A stretch of 64,000 nucleotides of DNA from Alviniconcha marisindica (lineage: Eukaryota > Mollusca > Gastropoda > Provannidae): contig JABMCL010002869.1 of the NCBI GenBank assembly GCA_018857735.1, positions 27,501 through 91,500 on the forward strand, given 5' to 3'. This document shows positions 24,701 to 34,210 of this stretch, in pieces (position 1 is the stretch's first letter; every line of letters starts with the position of its first letter). The translations under genes were made by a program, and so were the position numbers. The notes beneath the pieces were generated by a model, which saw only the letters and a program-made list of their open reading frames with translations, had not been told where the DNA came from and searched no databases.

Positions 24701-26036
24701 GAAGGGGCAAGAGGACCAAATACACAGAGGAGGTGTGAAAAGAAAGGGGACCAGATACACAGAGGTGAGATGGGAAGGGGCAAGAAAAGCATGTCTAGTC
24801 TGACATGTGGAAAGTGTATACTCAGTTCCTGGGAAGATGTATATCAGCAAGAACTGTAAATGATAGTACTGTCCAAGACAAGCTCTTTGTTAGTCCACAG
24901 AACATTAACAATTGAAACTGTCCACGACAAGCTCTTTGTTAGTCCACAGAACATTAACAATTGAAACTGTCCACGACAAGCTCTTTGTTAGTCCACAGAA
25001 CATTAACAATTGAAACTGTCCACGACAAGCTCTTTGTTAGTCCACAGAACATTAACAATTGAAACTGTCCACGACAAGCTCTTTGTTAGTCCACAGAACA
25101 TTAACAATTGAAACTGTCCACGACAAGCTCTTTGTTAGTCCACAGAACATTAACAATTGAAACTGTCCACGACAAGCTCTTTGTTAGTCCACAGAACATT
25201 AACAATTGAATTGTATTAACAATTGTAACCACATAACAATTTTTAAAAAGCAACACAGGCAAACATGTGAGTGTTCACCCAAACAAGTGCTTTCCTTTGA
25301 TCCTGTAGATGTTGATCAGAGCCAAGCAGTACCTATTCTAGGAAAACGTATTTGATAAAATAATTCTTTTTTAAAGAGTGTAATATAAGAAGCTCAGGAG
25401 CCAGCACATTATGACAAGCGGGGCAAGGGTTGAATCATGGTAATGAGCTGTCAGTTGTTACCTCTGTTATGTGATACTGATTTTCCAGCTGGCTGTCAAG
25501 CATTTTTCTCATTACTCCTGCCCCGCTGCCCCCCCCCCTGCTCACACTCCTTTCTTAGGTAAAGACCCAACTTTAAAAAGAGTTCAGATCTCAAAAGGAG
25601 TTCAGGACTCACAGATTACAGAAGGCTAAGTATGCCTGTGTCAGTTTTATAAAAGCAAAATGGCAGCAGCTGCACCTAAAGTAGCACCATTCGGCAGCAG
25701 GCCAGTTACTTTCCTGCCTGGTACTATGGGCTTATTTAGATATGGAGTATTTATGTAATTAATAGTATTATTAATATTTGACCAAAACCAAATAATTTCA
25801 TTTTTATGCCTACTGGAATTTTTCACATCTACGTCTGTTGTTTGTGAATCAAATTCTGAGTGGTAAATTTGCGTTGTGTATTTTGTTCATTTTGGGTGCA
25901 TATTTTTAAACATTGGGTGTTATTTCTCATTTATTGGATATTATTTCTCGTTTATTTTCAGTCTCACCTGATGCACACGCAGAACACATGGGATGCCTTC
26001 CGAGCCTGCGTCAGGAACGAGATGCGATCGTTCTGA
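5534..26036 (+). CDS. MICU3: MICU2/MICU3-type mitochondrial calcium uptake regulator, 3' portion
   Basis: An EF-hand regulator of the mitochondrial calcium uniporter, expected to act in the intermembrane space on the MCU/EMRE channel. Firm exons: 5534-5616, 10270-10350, 15970-16032, 21014-21105, 22814-22991, 23359-23467, 23991-24148 and 25962-26036 (TGA 26034-26036). All have AG/GT borders and their phases join without a break. Candidate extra exons are 10923-10997 and 18627-18668. Diagnostic segments include [20 protein letters not shown] (EF-hand 1), [53 protein letters not shown] and [14 protein letters not shown] (EF-hand 2), ending in NEMRSF. The order and spacing match MICU2/MICU3 rather than MICU1; I cannot separate MICU2 from MICU3, so the symbol is tentative. 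The targeting peptide and N-terminal exons were not found in 1-5533. Confidence 0.9.
7200..7268. repeat. (CT)n microsatellite in MICU intron
   Basis: A CT run with CCTCTCTCCCCT interruptions. Confidence 0.9.
10923..10997 (+). CDS. MICU3: Candidate MICU exon with a GC donor
   Basis: After an AG acceptor (TTATTGCCAG), 75 bp stay open in phase 0. They encode an acidic, helix-like peptide beginning [20 protein letters not shown]. The exon would end at CAG followed by GCAAGA, the usual form of a GC-AG donor. Its 25 codons insert cleanly between the phase-0 ends at 10350 and 15970, giving ...LQKLLD-IYEVD...STEVQ-LERVF. Codon-like composition and the exact fit support it; the non-GT donor and lack of transcript data keep it tentative. 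Confidence 0.5.
12245..12275. repeat. Poly-G tract in MICU intron
   Basis: A run of about 25 G residues. It could form a G-quadruplex, and its length is likely to vary or be misassembled. Confidence 0.85.
14003..14232. repeat. 38-bp minisatellite in MICU intron
   Basis: About six copies of a 38-bp unit (TTTACACTATTTTACCTTGT then AATGTCAACATAGGGG), with point differences between copies. Confidence 0.9.
16994..17210 (+). mobile_element. TTAA-flanked MITE, copy 1
   Basis: A 217-bp non-coding element with terminal inverted repeats CCCCTTCACTGCC / GGCAGTGAAGGGG and a TTAA on each side (16990-16993, 17211-17214). TTAA target duplication and C-rich ends are characteristic of piggyBac-superfamily elements. 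A second copy lies in inverted orientation at 32934-33145. No transposase is encoded, so it would have needed a partner in trans. Confidence 0.88.
17346..17930. repeat. Tandem segmental duplication with (GT)n tracts in MICU intron
   Basis: A unit of about 256 bp starting ATGAGAGTATCTGAGCAGGA occurs at 17346 and again at 17602. It includes TGACATAAGGAGCAC and CAAAAGCTTTTCTCCTATGT and ends in a (GT)n run (17537-17602 and 17785-17815). A third, truncated unit (CTTTTCTCCTATGTGACTAT near 17828) is followed by another (GT)n at 17865-17928. The duplication boundaries coincide with the microsatellites. Confidence 0.88.
18627..18668 (+). CDS. MICU3: Candidate 42-bp microexon in MICU intron
   Basis: The acceptor CACTGTCACTAG and donor AGG|GTGAGC enclose 42 bp that read [14 protein letters not shown] without a stop. 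The segment starts and ends in phase 0, as do the flanking firm exons at 16032 and 21014, so it can be included or skipped without changing the frame. It lies in the linker between the EF-hand 1 region and the [10 protein letters not shown] core, a part of MICU2/3 that varies in length. It could be a chance open segment. Confidence 0.35.
21682..21744. repeat. (CA)n microsatellite in MICU intron
   Basis: An uninterrupted CA run of about 63 bp. Confidence 0.95.
21983..22060. repeat. Tandem duplication of about 40 bp
   Basis: Two adjacent, nearly identical copies of ATTGAATCTGTGAAATGGGG followed by GCAGGGAAATGGCCTAT. Confidence 0.9.
23546..23965. repeat. 91-bp minisatellite in MICU intron
   Basis: About 4.5 copies of a 91-bp unit (TGAGGCATT...CATGGGTTACAG...TTTTTCTCCT...GGGTGATCAGTAAA). 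It begins about 80 bp after the 23467 splice donor and ends just before the acceptor at 23990. The array therefore fills almost the whole 523-bp intron. Confidence 0.9.
23991..24148 (+). CDS. MICU3: MICU exon with EF-hand 2
   Basis: Encodes [12 protein letters not shown]..., [19 protein letters not shown]..., and [11 protein letters not shown]. The EF loop [12 protein letters not shown] has ligands D, D, D, S and E at positions 1, 3, 5, 9 and 12, so it should bind Ca2+. HLVNTVFKIFD and IMKDRLHRG are near-invariant in MICU2/3, which fixes the family. Phase 1 in, phase 0 out, and it joins [10 protein letters not shown] in the last exon. Confidence 0.93.
24199..24790. repeat. 36-38-bp minisatellite in MICU intron
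   Basis: About 15 copies of AAGAGGACCAGGTCCACAG plus a GTGTGAAGGGAAGGGAC segment, varying by presence of TGGTG and A/G changes. Because the unit lacks stops in several frames it produces long repetitive open frames on both strands (up to 255 codons on the - strand) that are not genes. Confidence 0.92.
24868..25210. repeat. 49-bp minisatellite, seven nearly identical copies
   Basis: Exact 49-bp periodicity starting at 24868, 24917, 24966, 25015, 25064, 25113 and 25162. The unit contains ACTGTCCACGACAAGCTCTT and CCACAGAACATTAACAATTG. Only the first copy shows a change (CCAAGAC for CCACGAC). Confidence 0.95.
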
Positions 26037-26266
26037 TTTCCCAGCATGCTGTTCTCCTCGTAGTTTTTCACATTCCTGTCCAGGTTGAAGTGCAATCTCC
26101 GCTTGTCTTGTTCCCTCTTCTGTATCTGGAGGAAAAGAGTCTTTGGAGAGAGAAACAGAAGTCCCAACCGTTCTCTCTTATTGTTTTGTTTCATTGATGT
26201 GTACTAGTCGAGGGTGGGAACTGCTGAAAGCAGAAAACAAAGAGAGAGAAAAACAGCTTTAGGAGT

Positions 26267-26272
26267 AATAAA
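26267..26272 (+). terminator. Candidate MICU polyadenylation signal
   Basis: An AATAAA 231 bp after the MICU stop codon. It is the first canonical signal downstream, but no transcript end can be seen. Confidence 0.4.
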
Positions 26273-27609
26273 ACTGTGAAAGTTCACCCTGCTTACCTTT
26301 GATCTTTGGGCATGAACCTCCCCCCCCCCCTGAAAGTTGGATCAAGACTGGGTGCATGTTGAGCCAAAGATCAATGCAAAAGGAACACAAACTTCACTCT
26401 TGATTATTTCCTGCATGGGTATGATGCATACGGATGGTTGTACATGCCAAGTATGTATGACCTGTATGACCTCCCAAATCAGCATAATTATGTGCAGTTC
26501 CCACCCTTCAGTAGTGTTTACCCACACTGTGATTTACTTGTTTGTAAAAAGAGTCCAGATTAGCAGTGTATACCACAGACCTTTCACTAACAGTTCTGCA
26601 ATGTGTTTTATGTATTATATTTTACAAAAAGACAAACTTATTCTAACCTTTCTGTACATTTGGTAATAGAACTATTTGTCATACTTCTTGAATTTTTGTA
26701 TTTCGGCATATGGATATCCAACAGCAAGAAGGGTGGCTGTGTTTTGTTCCAGGGTCCGCAAACAAAATGTATCTTTGTTGACATGTACAGTTATTGGTCT
26801 CACTACAGACTCCAATGTAATATATATAAAAAATTGTGTGTGTATGCAAGATCTCACAGATGTAGTTCAAGTTTTTTTAATTAATGATTTGTGCCAACAT
26901 TATGGAAACTAAAAGGGTCATTGTGATCTGATTACTGCGTTCATCGCGATCCAAGTCTTTGTTAGGTAAAACCAAAGGATTGGGGTTAAAGGGTGCTTCC
27001 AGTTGACCTCTTGCAACTTACTTGCAGATGAGTGCCAGCATACAAACGTATCTCCTTGAAGAAGACTTTGGACTGTCCAAGTATCATTGTAATGTAAACA
27101 AAACACATGCCTGTGCTGTTTTCAGAAAAAATATCAAGCCCCTTTGGTGTGTGCAGTTCAAAGCACAAGGTCGAATACACATTGTGTACTCCGCTTGTCT
27201 AAATGAGCAGATGTCTGACCAAAAGTGAGAGGTCAGTTGTTGGTAATCAGCCATTACTCATAGTAAGTGCACAATGAGAACATGAACGTGAACTCTTTAA
27301 TGAGCAGTGATGTCGTGAACATGATGGTTGTGTTACTGTCAACCCTCTGGGTCTTTCGAATATATATACACAAGTTTCAAAGTCGTCACAAAAAACAAAG
27401 TGGTTTGACTTGGTGTTATGACTTATGTCCACTGTTTAACTTAAATTTGTGCCAGTGATACTTTCTTGCTAACACTGGAGTTAATATCATTAGCATGTAA
27501 CATCAGCAGCATATATCCGTTTTCAAAGGCAGACGAACAAAGAAGACTTGGAGGTGCAAGAGTTAAAGATAGACTTGGTAACGCGCAGAATTACAGACCT
27601 AGACCAAAG

Positions 27610-27973
27610 CATGGCATTCAATATTGCTCGGTAATACTGTGGAGCTATCGCAACATCAAAGTTTAGAATTGACGCTTTTCATAAGAACTAATTCTGTTTG
27701 AGTACAGTATTAATTTTGTTCTTGAGTGTGCAAAGTGAATGTGCAGTTAAGACACCAGCTGGTTAAGATAGACTTGGTAACATGCAGAGTTAAAGACCTG
27801 TACTCAGAGGGTGCAGACTAACCAACTGGTACTTTATTGCACACTTTGAAGGCATGCTCAAAAACAAAATTAATACTGTGCTCAAACAGAATTAGTTTTT
27901 TACTGATGAAAAGCATTGATTCTGAACTTCGATGTTGTGACGACAGTATGACCCAGCAATATTGAAGGCCATG
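27610..27973. repeat. Large imperfect palindrome with spacer copy outside
   Basis: The left arm (27610 to about 27767) and right arm (about 27819 to 27973) are inverted copies. Matched blocks include CATGG(C)ATTCAATATTGCT, AACTAATTCTGTTTGAG and CAGTATTAATTTTGTT. The spacer of about 50 bp contains AGATAGACTTGGTAACATGC. The same sequence, AGATAGACTTGGTAACGCGC, sits just outside the left arm at about 27570. No reading frame spans it. It may be a fold-back or MITE-type element. Confidence 0.8.
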
Positions 27974-28399
27974 TGAAGAAAAAATAATATATAAAAATTA
28001 TATTTAGCTTGCTTATCTGATACTTTTTCCATAGAACAGATGATGTCCAAATAACCCCAAAGAAACCAATGGGCCCTTCACACACGTCAGTGAAAATAAA
28101 ATCTCATAAAGTCCCCAACAAAATGAGCCCAGACCATCAATTCAGAACTGAAGAAAAATGCCATCTGCTGACCTGGTGGGTCATTTGCATAAGAAATGAA
28201 TATGCGCCAAAAGTAAGACACAGATTCACAGCAGTCTGGTTCCCCAGTAGCTCATAGGATATATGCCTACGCATCAGAATTTTACAACAGGCCCTCCAGG
28301 TTGAATTTCACAGCCGTGTGATGGGTTTGTATGACCACACACAGCTAGCACACTCGTGCAGACGAACATACATTATTAAGTTGTTCTCCTCCAAACAAA

Positions 28400-28725
28400 T
28401 CTCAGTCTTCTTGTTAGATGATGACGATCAGATGTGGAGCTTAATGTCCTCGGATGTTGGGTTGACATATTAAGGACAAACTGTGACCAATGCGTGTGCA
28501 TGGTTCAGTGTTGCTTCACATCCACAGAAACTGTAAGGCTCATTAGGATTGGGAGTCCAGGATGGCCACCTCAACTTTCACACAGCTCCTGAACTCTGCG
28601 ACTTGTTGTTAGTGCAAGGTGCATGTGTTTAAAAGGATCAGCAGGCAAAAGTGCCACAGTGTGGATGTGTTAAATGGGGAAAGCACCAGGACAGAACTGG
28701 TGTCCAAGCGGACTGTGACCTAGGT
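28400..28725 (-). mobile_element. Degenerate SINE-like copy related to family C
   Basis: The segment ATCCACAGAAACTGTAAGGC TCATTAGGATTGGGAG near 28521-28556 matches the body of the family C SINE near 2878-2911 (CCACAGAAACCATGAGGCTT). The order of recognisable blocks is the same. The tRNA-like head is not clear. Confidence 0.45.
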
Positions 28726-28849
28726 TTGTACTACCCAAATAATGTTGTAATATTTCCTGCCTCCGTTGCAACTGTGCACTATTAATAAATACCAGTTTCT
28801 TCATTGACGAGTGTAAATTGTTTGAGGAAGTATGCATGTAGATGTATGA

Positions 28850-29455
28850 TGTGTAAGGGACAAGAAGATAACTGGTAGGTTCGGTTGGTTGATTGAGTGA
28901 CGATGCATGTAGATGTGGCTGTGTAGCATACAGCTGTTAAGGAGAAGAATAAGAATGGTAGGTATGGTTGGTTGGTTGGTTGAGTGATGATTTAGCTGCA
29001 TGAGCGTAGAAGTGGCTGTGTAACATGCAGCTGTTAGGGAGAAGAAGAAGAATGGTAGGTATGGTTGGTTGAGTGATGATTTAGCTGTGTGAATGTAGAA
29101 GTGGCTGTGTAACATGCAGCTGTTAGGGAGAAGAAGAAGAATGGTAGGTATGGTTGGTTGGTTGAGTGATGATTTAGCTGTGTGAGTGTAGAAGTGGCTG
29201 TGTAACATACAGCTGTTAAGGAGAAAAATAAGAATGGTAGGTATGGTTGGTTGGTTGGTTGAGTGATGATTTAGCTGCATGAATGTAAAAGTGGCTGTGT
29301 AACATGCAGCTGTTAGGGAGAAGAAGAAGAATGGTAGGTATGGTTGGTTGGTTGAGTGATGATTTAGCTGCGTGAATGTAGAAGTGGCTGTGTAACATGC
29401 AGCTGTTAGGGAGAAGCAGAAGAATGGTAGGTATGGTTGGCTGGTTGAATTATGA
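28850..29455. repeat. Minisatellite with unit of about 85-95 bp
   Basis: About seven units of TGATGATTTAGCTG(C/T)(A/G)TGA...GTAGAAGTGGCTGTGTAACATGCAGCTGTTA...GAAGAATGGTAGGTATGG followed by a variable (TTGG)n run. Open frames on the - strand through it are repetitive products of the array, not genes. Confidence 0.9.
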
Positions 29456-29489
29456 TGAGGTAGCTGCCTGCATGTAGGAACTCAGTTAA

Positions 29490-29916
29490 AGGGGAACGAA
29501 ACTGAAAAAGCATCATGGGCCCTCTCACTACGAACGGAATAAAAATATTTAAAAAACCTGTGCTCAGAAATGTTTCACACGATTTCTGACCCTGTTTGTT
29601 AAAAGTCCCCAAAATACAACCATAAATGCCGCCATTTTGTGGCCTGCAGTCTATGTCAGTGACATCAGTCTTGAAACCAGTGCGTAGAACAGAAGTGCAT
29701 CAGAATACATCCCAATCCAACCTTTTTCTCCTCTTACTTTGTAAAAAGTGAACCAACATGGCTGCATCCTGAGGAGCTCAGATTCAAAACAAAACAGTAC
29801 TTTTTTGGTATGAATATTAATAGAACCGCCAAATGAAAAATGCAGATAAAAATAACCATTTCAAAGCACACTTCCTACATTTTCAGCCAAGCTTGCATCT
29901 TTGGTTTGGTTCCCCT
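29490..29916. mobile_element. TTAA-flanked MITE, second family
   Basis: A 427-bp element bounded by inverted repeats AGGGGAACGAAAC and GTTTGGTTCCCCT. TTAA is present on both sides (29486-29489, 29917-29920). No transposase frame is present. TTAA duplication suggests a piggyBac-type origin; its ends differ from the 217-bp family at 16994. Confidence 0.75.
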
Positions 29917-30094
29917 TTAATATTTTAGCCATATGCATCATGTTGGCTCTCCATTCTGGGATGGAGCAAGCTCTATGCAAAGTACACTTTAAAACCAGTT
30001 GCCCCAAACCACCCCATGGATGTCTGAGTATTGTGTGAATGGTGTGTACTAGTGCATGGAGTTTTTGTTTTACAGAAAGATTTGTGCACTAGAG

Positions 30095-30440
30095 CCATCC
30101 ATCATTATTATGAAAAACAATGAGCAGAGCATTAGCATTGTCTTGAAGTGTGATGGAAAAACAGTGAGCAACACGTTAGCAGTGTCTTGAAGTGTGATGG
30201 AAAAACGGTGAGCAGAGCGTTAGCAGTGTCTTGAAGCATGATGGAAAAATAGCAGAGCGTTAGCAGTCTTGAAGCACGATGGAAAAATAGTGAGCAGAGC
30301 ATTATCAGTGTTGAAGCATGATAGAAAAACGGTGAGCAGAGCGTTAGCAGTGTCTTGAAGCGTGATGGAAAAACAGTGAGCAGAGCGTTAGCAGTGTCTT
30401 GAAGTGTGATGGAAAAACAGCAGAGTGTTAGCTATGTTTT
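30095..30440. repeat. Minisatellite with unit of about 44 bp
   Basis: About eight imperfect copies of GTGAGCAGAGCGTTAGCAGT followed by GTCTTGAAG(C/T)(A/G)(T/C)GATGGAAAAA, with several internal deletions. Confidence 0.9.
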
Positions 30441-30769
30441 GAAGTGCCACTAAGGTTCAGGATTGGGAGGTTTCTCCCACACTCTTTTTAGCACGTCTTG
30501 GGGAGTAACTGAGGCCTGCTTGAGGCCCTGGAGAAGCACCACGTACATTCAAATCAACTTCTCAGCAGACTCTACCCTTTTTTCCACCTGGATGTTGTTT
30601 TACACCTCTGCAACACAAAACAGCAGTAAGTTATAACATCACTTTTTTAAACTTAGAAAAGAAAAAAGAAGTCTATGTCCGTTTGAAAGATGTATGGGAG
30701 TCAGTATGTGGTGCTGACGTCAAGTGCAACCCTTGTGATCGGTTCTACCCCTGTTTAACCCATAACCTC

Positions 30770-31612
30770 TGCCTACATTGGTAACATTTGCCTGATGGCA
30801 GAGGCTTGCCTGGTGTTGGTAACGTACCAGATAGCAAAGTTCTGCCTGGCGTTAGTAACATTTACCTGATGACAACGGTCAGCCTGGTGTTGGTAACATT
30901 TGCCTGATGGCAAAGGTCTGCCTGGTATTGTAAAATTTACCTGATAGCAGAGCAGGTAACTTACCAGATAGCAAAGGTCTGCCTGGTGGCAAAGATTTGC
31001 CTGGTGTTGGTCACCTCTGCCTGGTGTTGGTCACCTCTGCCTGATGGCAATGGTCTGCCTGCTGTTGGTCACCTCTGCCTGCTGTTGGCTCACCATAACC
31101 TGATGGCAAAGGTCTGCCTGGTAGCAAAGGTTTGCCTGGTGTTGGTCACCTCTGCCTGGTGTTGGTCACCTCTGCCTGGTGGCAAAGGTTTGCCTGGTGT
31201 TGGTCACCTCTGCCTGGTGGCAAAGGTCTGCCTGGTGTTGGTCACTGCCTGGTGGCAAAGGTCTACCTGGTGTTGGTCACCTCTGCCTGGTGTTGGTTCA
31301 CCATAACCTGGTGGCAAAGGTCTGCCTGGTGTTGGTCACCTCTGCCTGGTGGCAAAGGTCTGCCTGGTGTTGGTCACCTCTGCCTGGTGGCAAAGGTCTG
31401 CCCAGTGGCAAAGGTCTGCCTGGTGTTGGTCACCTCTGCCTGGTGGCAAAGGTCTGCCTGGTGTTGGTCACCTCTGCCAGGTGGCAAAGGTCTGCGTGGC
31501 ATCGCTAACCTCTGCCTGGTGGCAAAGGTCTGCGTGGCATCGCTAACCTCTGCCTGGTGGCAAAGGTCTGCATGGCATTGCTAACCTCTGCCTGGTGGCA
31601 AAGGTCTGCGGA
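30770..31612. repeat. Higher-order minisatellite (TCTGCCTGGTG family)
   Basis: Short units (GGTCTGCCTGGTGTTGGTCA, CCTCTGCCTGGTGGCAAA) are arranged in varying order over about 840 bp. They create repetitive open frames in all + frames (up to 150 codons). The translations are pure repeats (LVTSAWWQRSAWCW and frame variants) and are not credible proteins. Confidence 0.92.
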
Positions 31613-32933
31613 GTTTTTGCCCTTGAAGGGACTGACTTGCTTTGCATTGTGAGACCACTGACATCAGTCATACCTTCTGGAACAAGTTGGTGGCTTATAG
31701 CCACATCTTTTGTGCTTTTCTTTTTAATCAAATCAATCGTCAACACACAGGGAGGACTGAACAATCTTTTTCTTTTTTCCTTTTTCTTTTTTACTGCTCT
31801 GATACTTATTTTGCAGTTCTGTTTTCTTTTCTTTCTTTCTTCCTTTATTTTTCACTTTCTTCTTCCTTTTTCTTTTCCATCTTTTTCCTTTTATTCTGTT
31901 CATTTTTTGTGTGTTCTGTTTTCAAAATACATCTTTTTTGTGCTGTTTGCTTTCTTTCTTTTTTGTTGCTTTTTTACAGGTATTAGTCTCTTTTTTTCTT
32001 TCTTTTTTTCTTCTTTCTTTTCTTCTTTCCTTCTGTTCTGTTTCCTTGCATTTCATGTATCAGAGCAGTAATAAAACTTTTTTTTTCAAATAACAAAACT
32101 TAAATACCATCACATGCAGACAATCCCATTCATTCACTGCAATCCAATAAACTTTTTTATGCACAGTAAAATATATATACATGCTCACAACATTCTGCAT
32201 TTGAGACCAGAATGATGCACACAAAAAGTAGACACAAAGCAGTTATCCTGTAAACGTAGCTTTTTGTCAAGGAAACATGACGGTAAATTGAATGGAACGT
32301 TAATCAAAATGTTACATGGGTAACAACAAACGAGAAAATAAATTTTTTTTTAACATGTCAGTTCAAAATTCACAAAAGTCCAGCTGATTCCAAAGATGAA
32401 CAATTCTTGATAATTATACCATCACAATAGATGATCTCTATGGACTTAAAAGAGATTCGGTACCCACTTGATGCTGCAGCATGACTGAGATCAGACTATG
32501 TATTAATCAGAAATGTTGCACACACACATAATTACAGGTATTTCCCTTTGGGTCCCCCACCCCCACCCTCATTTTCTTTACACATCTGAATTGTAGTAAA
32601 ACACACTTCTCTGCACATCTTCAATGTGATGTTGCTACTCCAAAGAATGCAGCTCAGTACAAGGAAACTTCTGCATACTTTACAGGCTTTGTTAACAGAA
32701 AAATGTGGAAACAGGCAGTCAACTCTTTCGCATGGAGTCCACCCACTCCTGTCACCAAACTGCTCAAGATATAGATCAGACATAATGGCCTGCCAGCCCC
32801 CCCCCCCTTGTTTTCCATATCAATTTGCCACTGAAAGGGGGTATCAGATGGAACACTCAAATGAATAGTGTTCCCTGCAAAAAAATAAAATCTCTTTGTG
32901 TGTGTCCAAACTGAGTGCAAAATTCACATTTAA

Positions 32934-33145
32934 CCCCTTCACTGCCAAATGATGTCACTTGAAAACGACCAATAAAAGTGCAAAATCTGAAACACTTAAC
33001 TGTTTCTGTCTTATTCTTCACACTGTCACGTGAAAGGAGTTTCATCAAAACACATAGCATTGAAAGTAGATGTTGTAGGACCAGAAAATATACTGTGTGT
33101 ATATCTTTCAGCACAGACATTTTACAGGCTGGGGTAGTGAAGGGG
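32934..33145 (-). mobile_element. TTAA-flanked MITE, copy 2
   Basis: An inverted relative of the element at 16994-17210. It has the same ends (CCCCTTCACTGCC and GGTAGTGAAGGGG) and TTAA at 32930-32933 and 33146-33149. Shared internal blocks on the - strand include CCCAGCCTGTAAA, TTTTCTGGTCCTA, ACATCTACTTTCA and TTTTCAAGTGACATCAT. It lies downstream of the RBM26/27 stop and may fall in its 3' UTR. Confidence 0.88.
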
Positions 33146-33380
33146 TTAATGACACCTACCTGTCACTTACCCCTGCACGTGCCATTTGCCTGCATAATTT
33201 AATTTCAATGGACGGTTCTGTCTGGGCTGCCAATTACTTCAGCTAATCAATTGCTAAAAACTGAAAGAGTGGCCACCAAGTTTTCCTCACAAGATAAAGC
33301 ACAGCAACCAAACAGAAGATTGGCTGATTCCAAACAAAAGACTCCATAAAACCACATTAGAAAGCACCTGTAATTTCCTT

Positions 33381-33386
33381 TTTATT
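33381..33386 (-). terminator. Candidate RBM26/27 polyadenylation signal
   Basis: An AATAAA on the - strand about 1.76 kb past the stop codon. Without transcript evidence, other signals are possible. Confidence 0.25.
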
Positions 33387-34153
33387 TTAATGCTCAAATG
33401 CTGCATCTGGATGGATCAAGTGGGTCCCAAACCGCTTGTCCACAAAGAGTTAACCTCTCCTCAATAAACACTCTTCCTGTCTTAAAATTGTTAAATCCTA
33501 TTTCATCACCCCTTCCTTATGCAATACACATGCATCCCATTTTATCTTACAGAAAGCCCACCAGAGTAAATCAACCTAAAGAACATGTGCTTCTGTCTCA
33601 TTTCCAATCATATCTCACCATCCCATGCTCACTTCTCGATATCAATATTTTAACTACATGTATACAATTTCACCTCAAAAGCTGAGTGTCCCAAAAACAA
33701 ACCATGTACACACTCTTCCAAAGTAACACAATTCATAATTTTCAGAAGGGTGACAATTGCATAAAATGATTTGCAAAGGACATTTGACTAAGCCCTGTTC
33801 AGGCATCTCATTAAAAATTGGCTGGGCAATCCACTGAAGTCTGAGACAGACTTGATCCGACGTGTCTTACAACAGATGCCCAAGCACACAAAGACACAGA
33901 ATCCCCAACAGGTCAGCACCACAGGCATCTCATCAACCACCAAAAACACCACAGCAAAATCCAAGAACACTCTTCAGAATTTTACCATTCACATTAACAT
34001 GAAGTGAGCCAGGAAGAAATAATCCAATTATCACACAAATGCTGAGGCTTCTTATCAGAGTTTGCAAAGTTTTCAAGGTACATGCATGCCAGTTGATGTG
34101 CACTGCATGCTCTCCACACTGGAGAAAGAAAGAAGTGCAAAAGTATTTATGCT

Positions 34154-34210
34154 GAGTAAGTAACTCGGTGTTTTATGCCCAGTCAACCAGTGCGGTTATA
34201 TCAGGGTGAA
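34154..34210 (-). mobile_element. Dispersed 3'-end repeat copy
   Basis: On the - strand it reads TCACCCTGATATAACCGCAC, then TGGTTGACTGGGC, then TTACTTA. This matches 63250-63313 (+) and 45676-45740 (-). It is probably the 3' end of a LINE or SINE. Confidence 0.6.

Noticed and set aside
24025..24850. Long overlapping open frames on the - strand (up to 255 codons)
   Set aside because: They are translations of the 36-38-bp minisatellite, repeating every 12-13 residues in all frames, and lie in a MICU intron opposite a real exon.
28801..29400. 159-codon open frame on the - strand
   Set aside because: Follows the 85-95-bp minisatellite and repeats accordingly; no start context or domain.
30986..31612. 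Open frames of 106-150 codons on the + strand
   Set aside because: Pure products of the TCTGCCTGGTG repeat; similar repetitive peptides appear in the other frames.
31595..32093. Phe/Ser-rich open frame of 158 codons resembling membrane segments
   Set aside because: Encoded by a T/C-rich tract (TTTCTTTCTTTT); hydrophobicity is a by-product of base composition.
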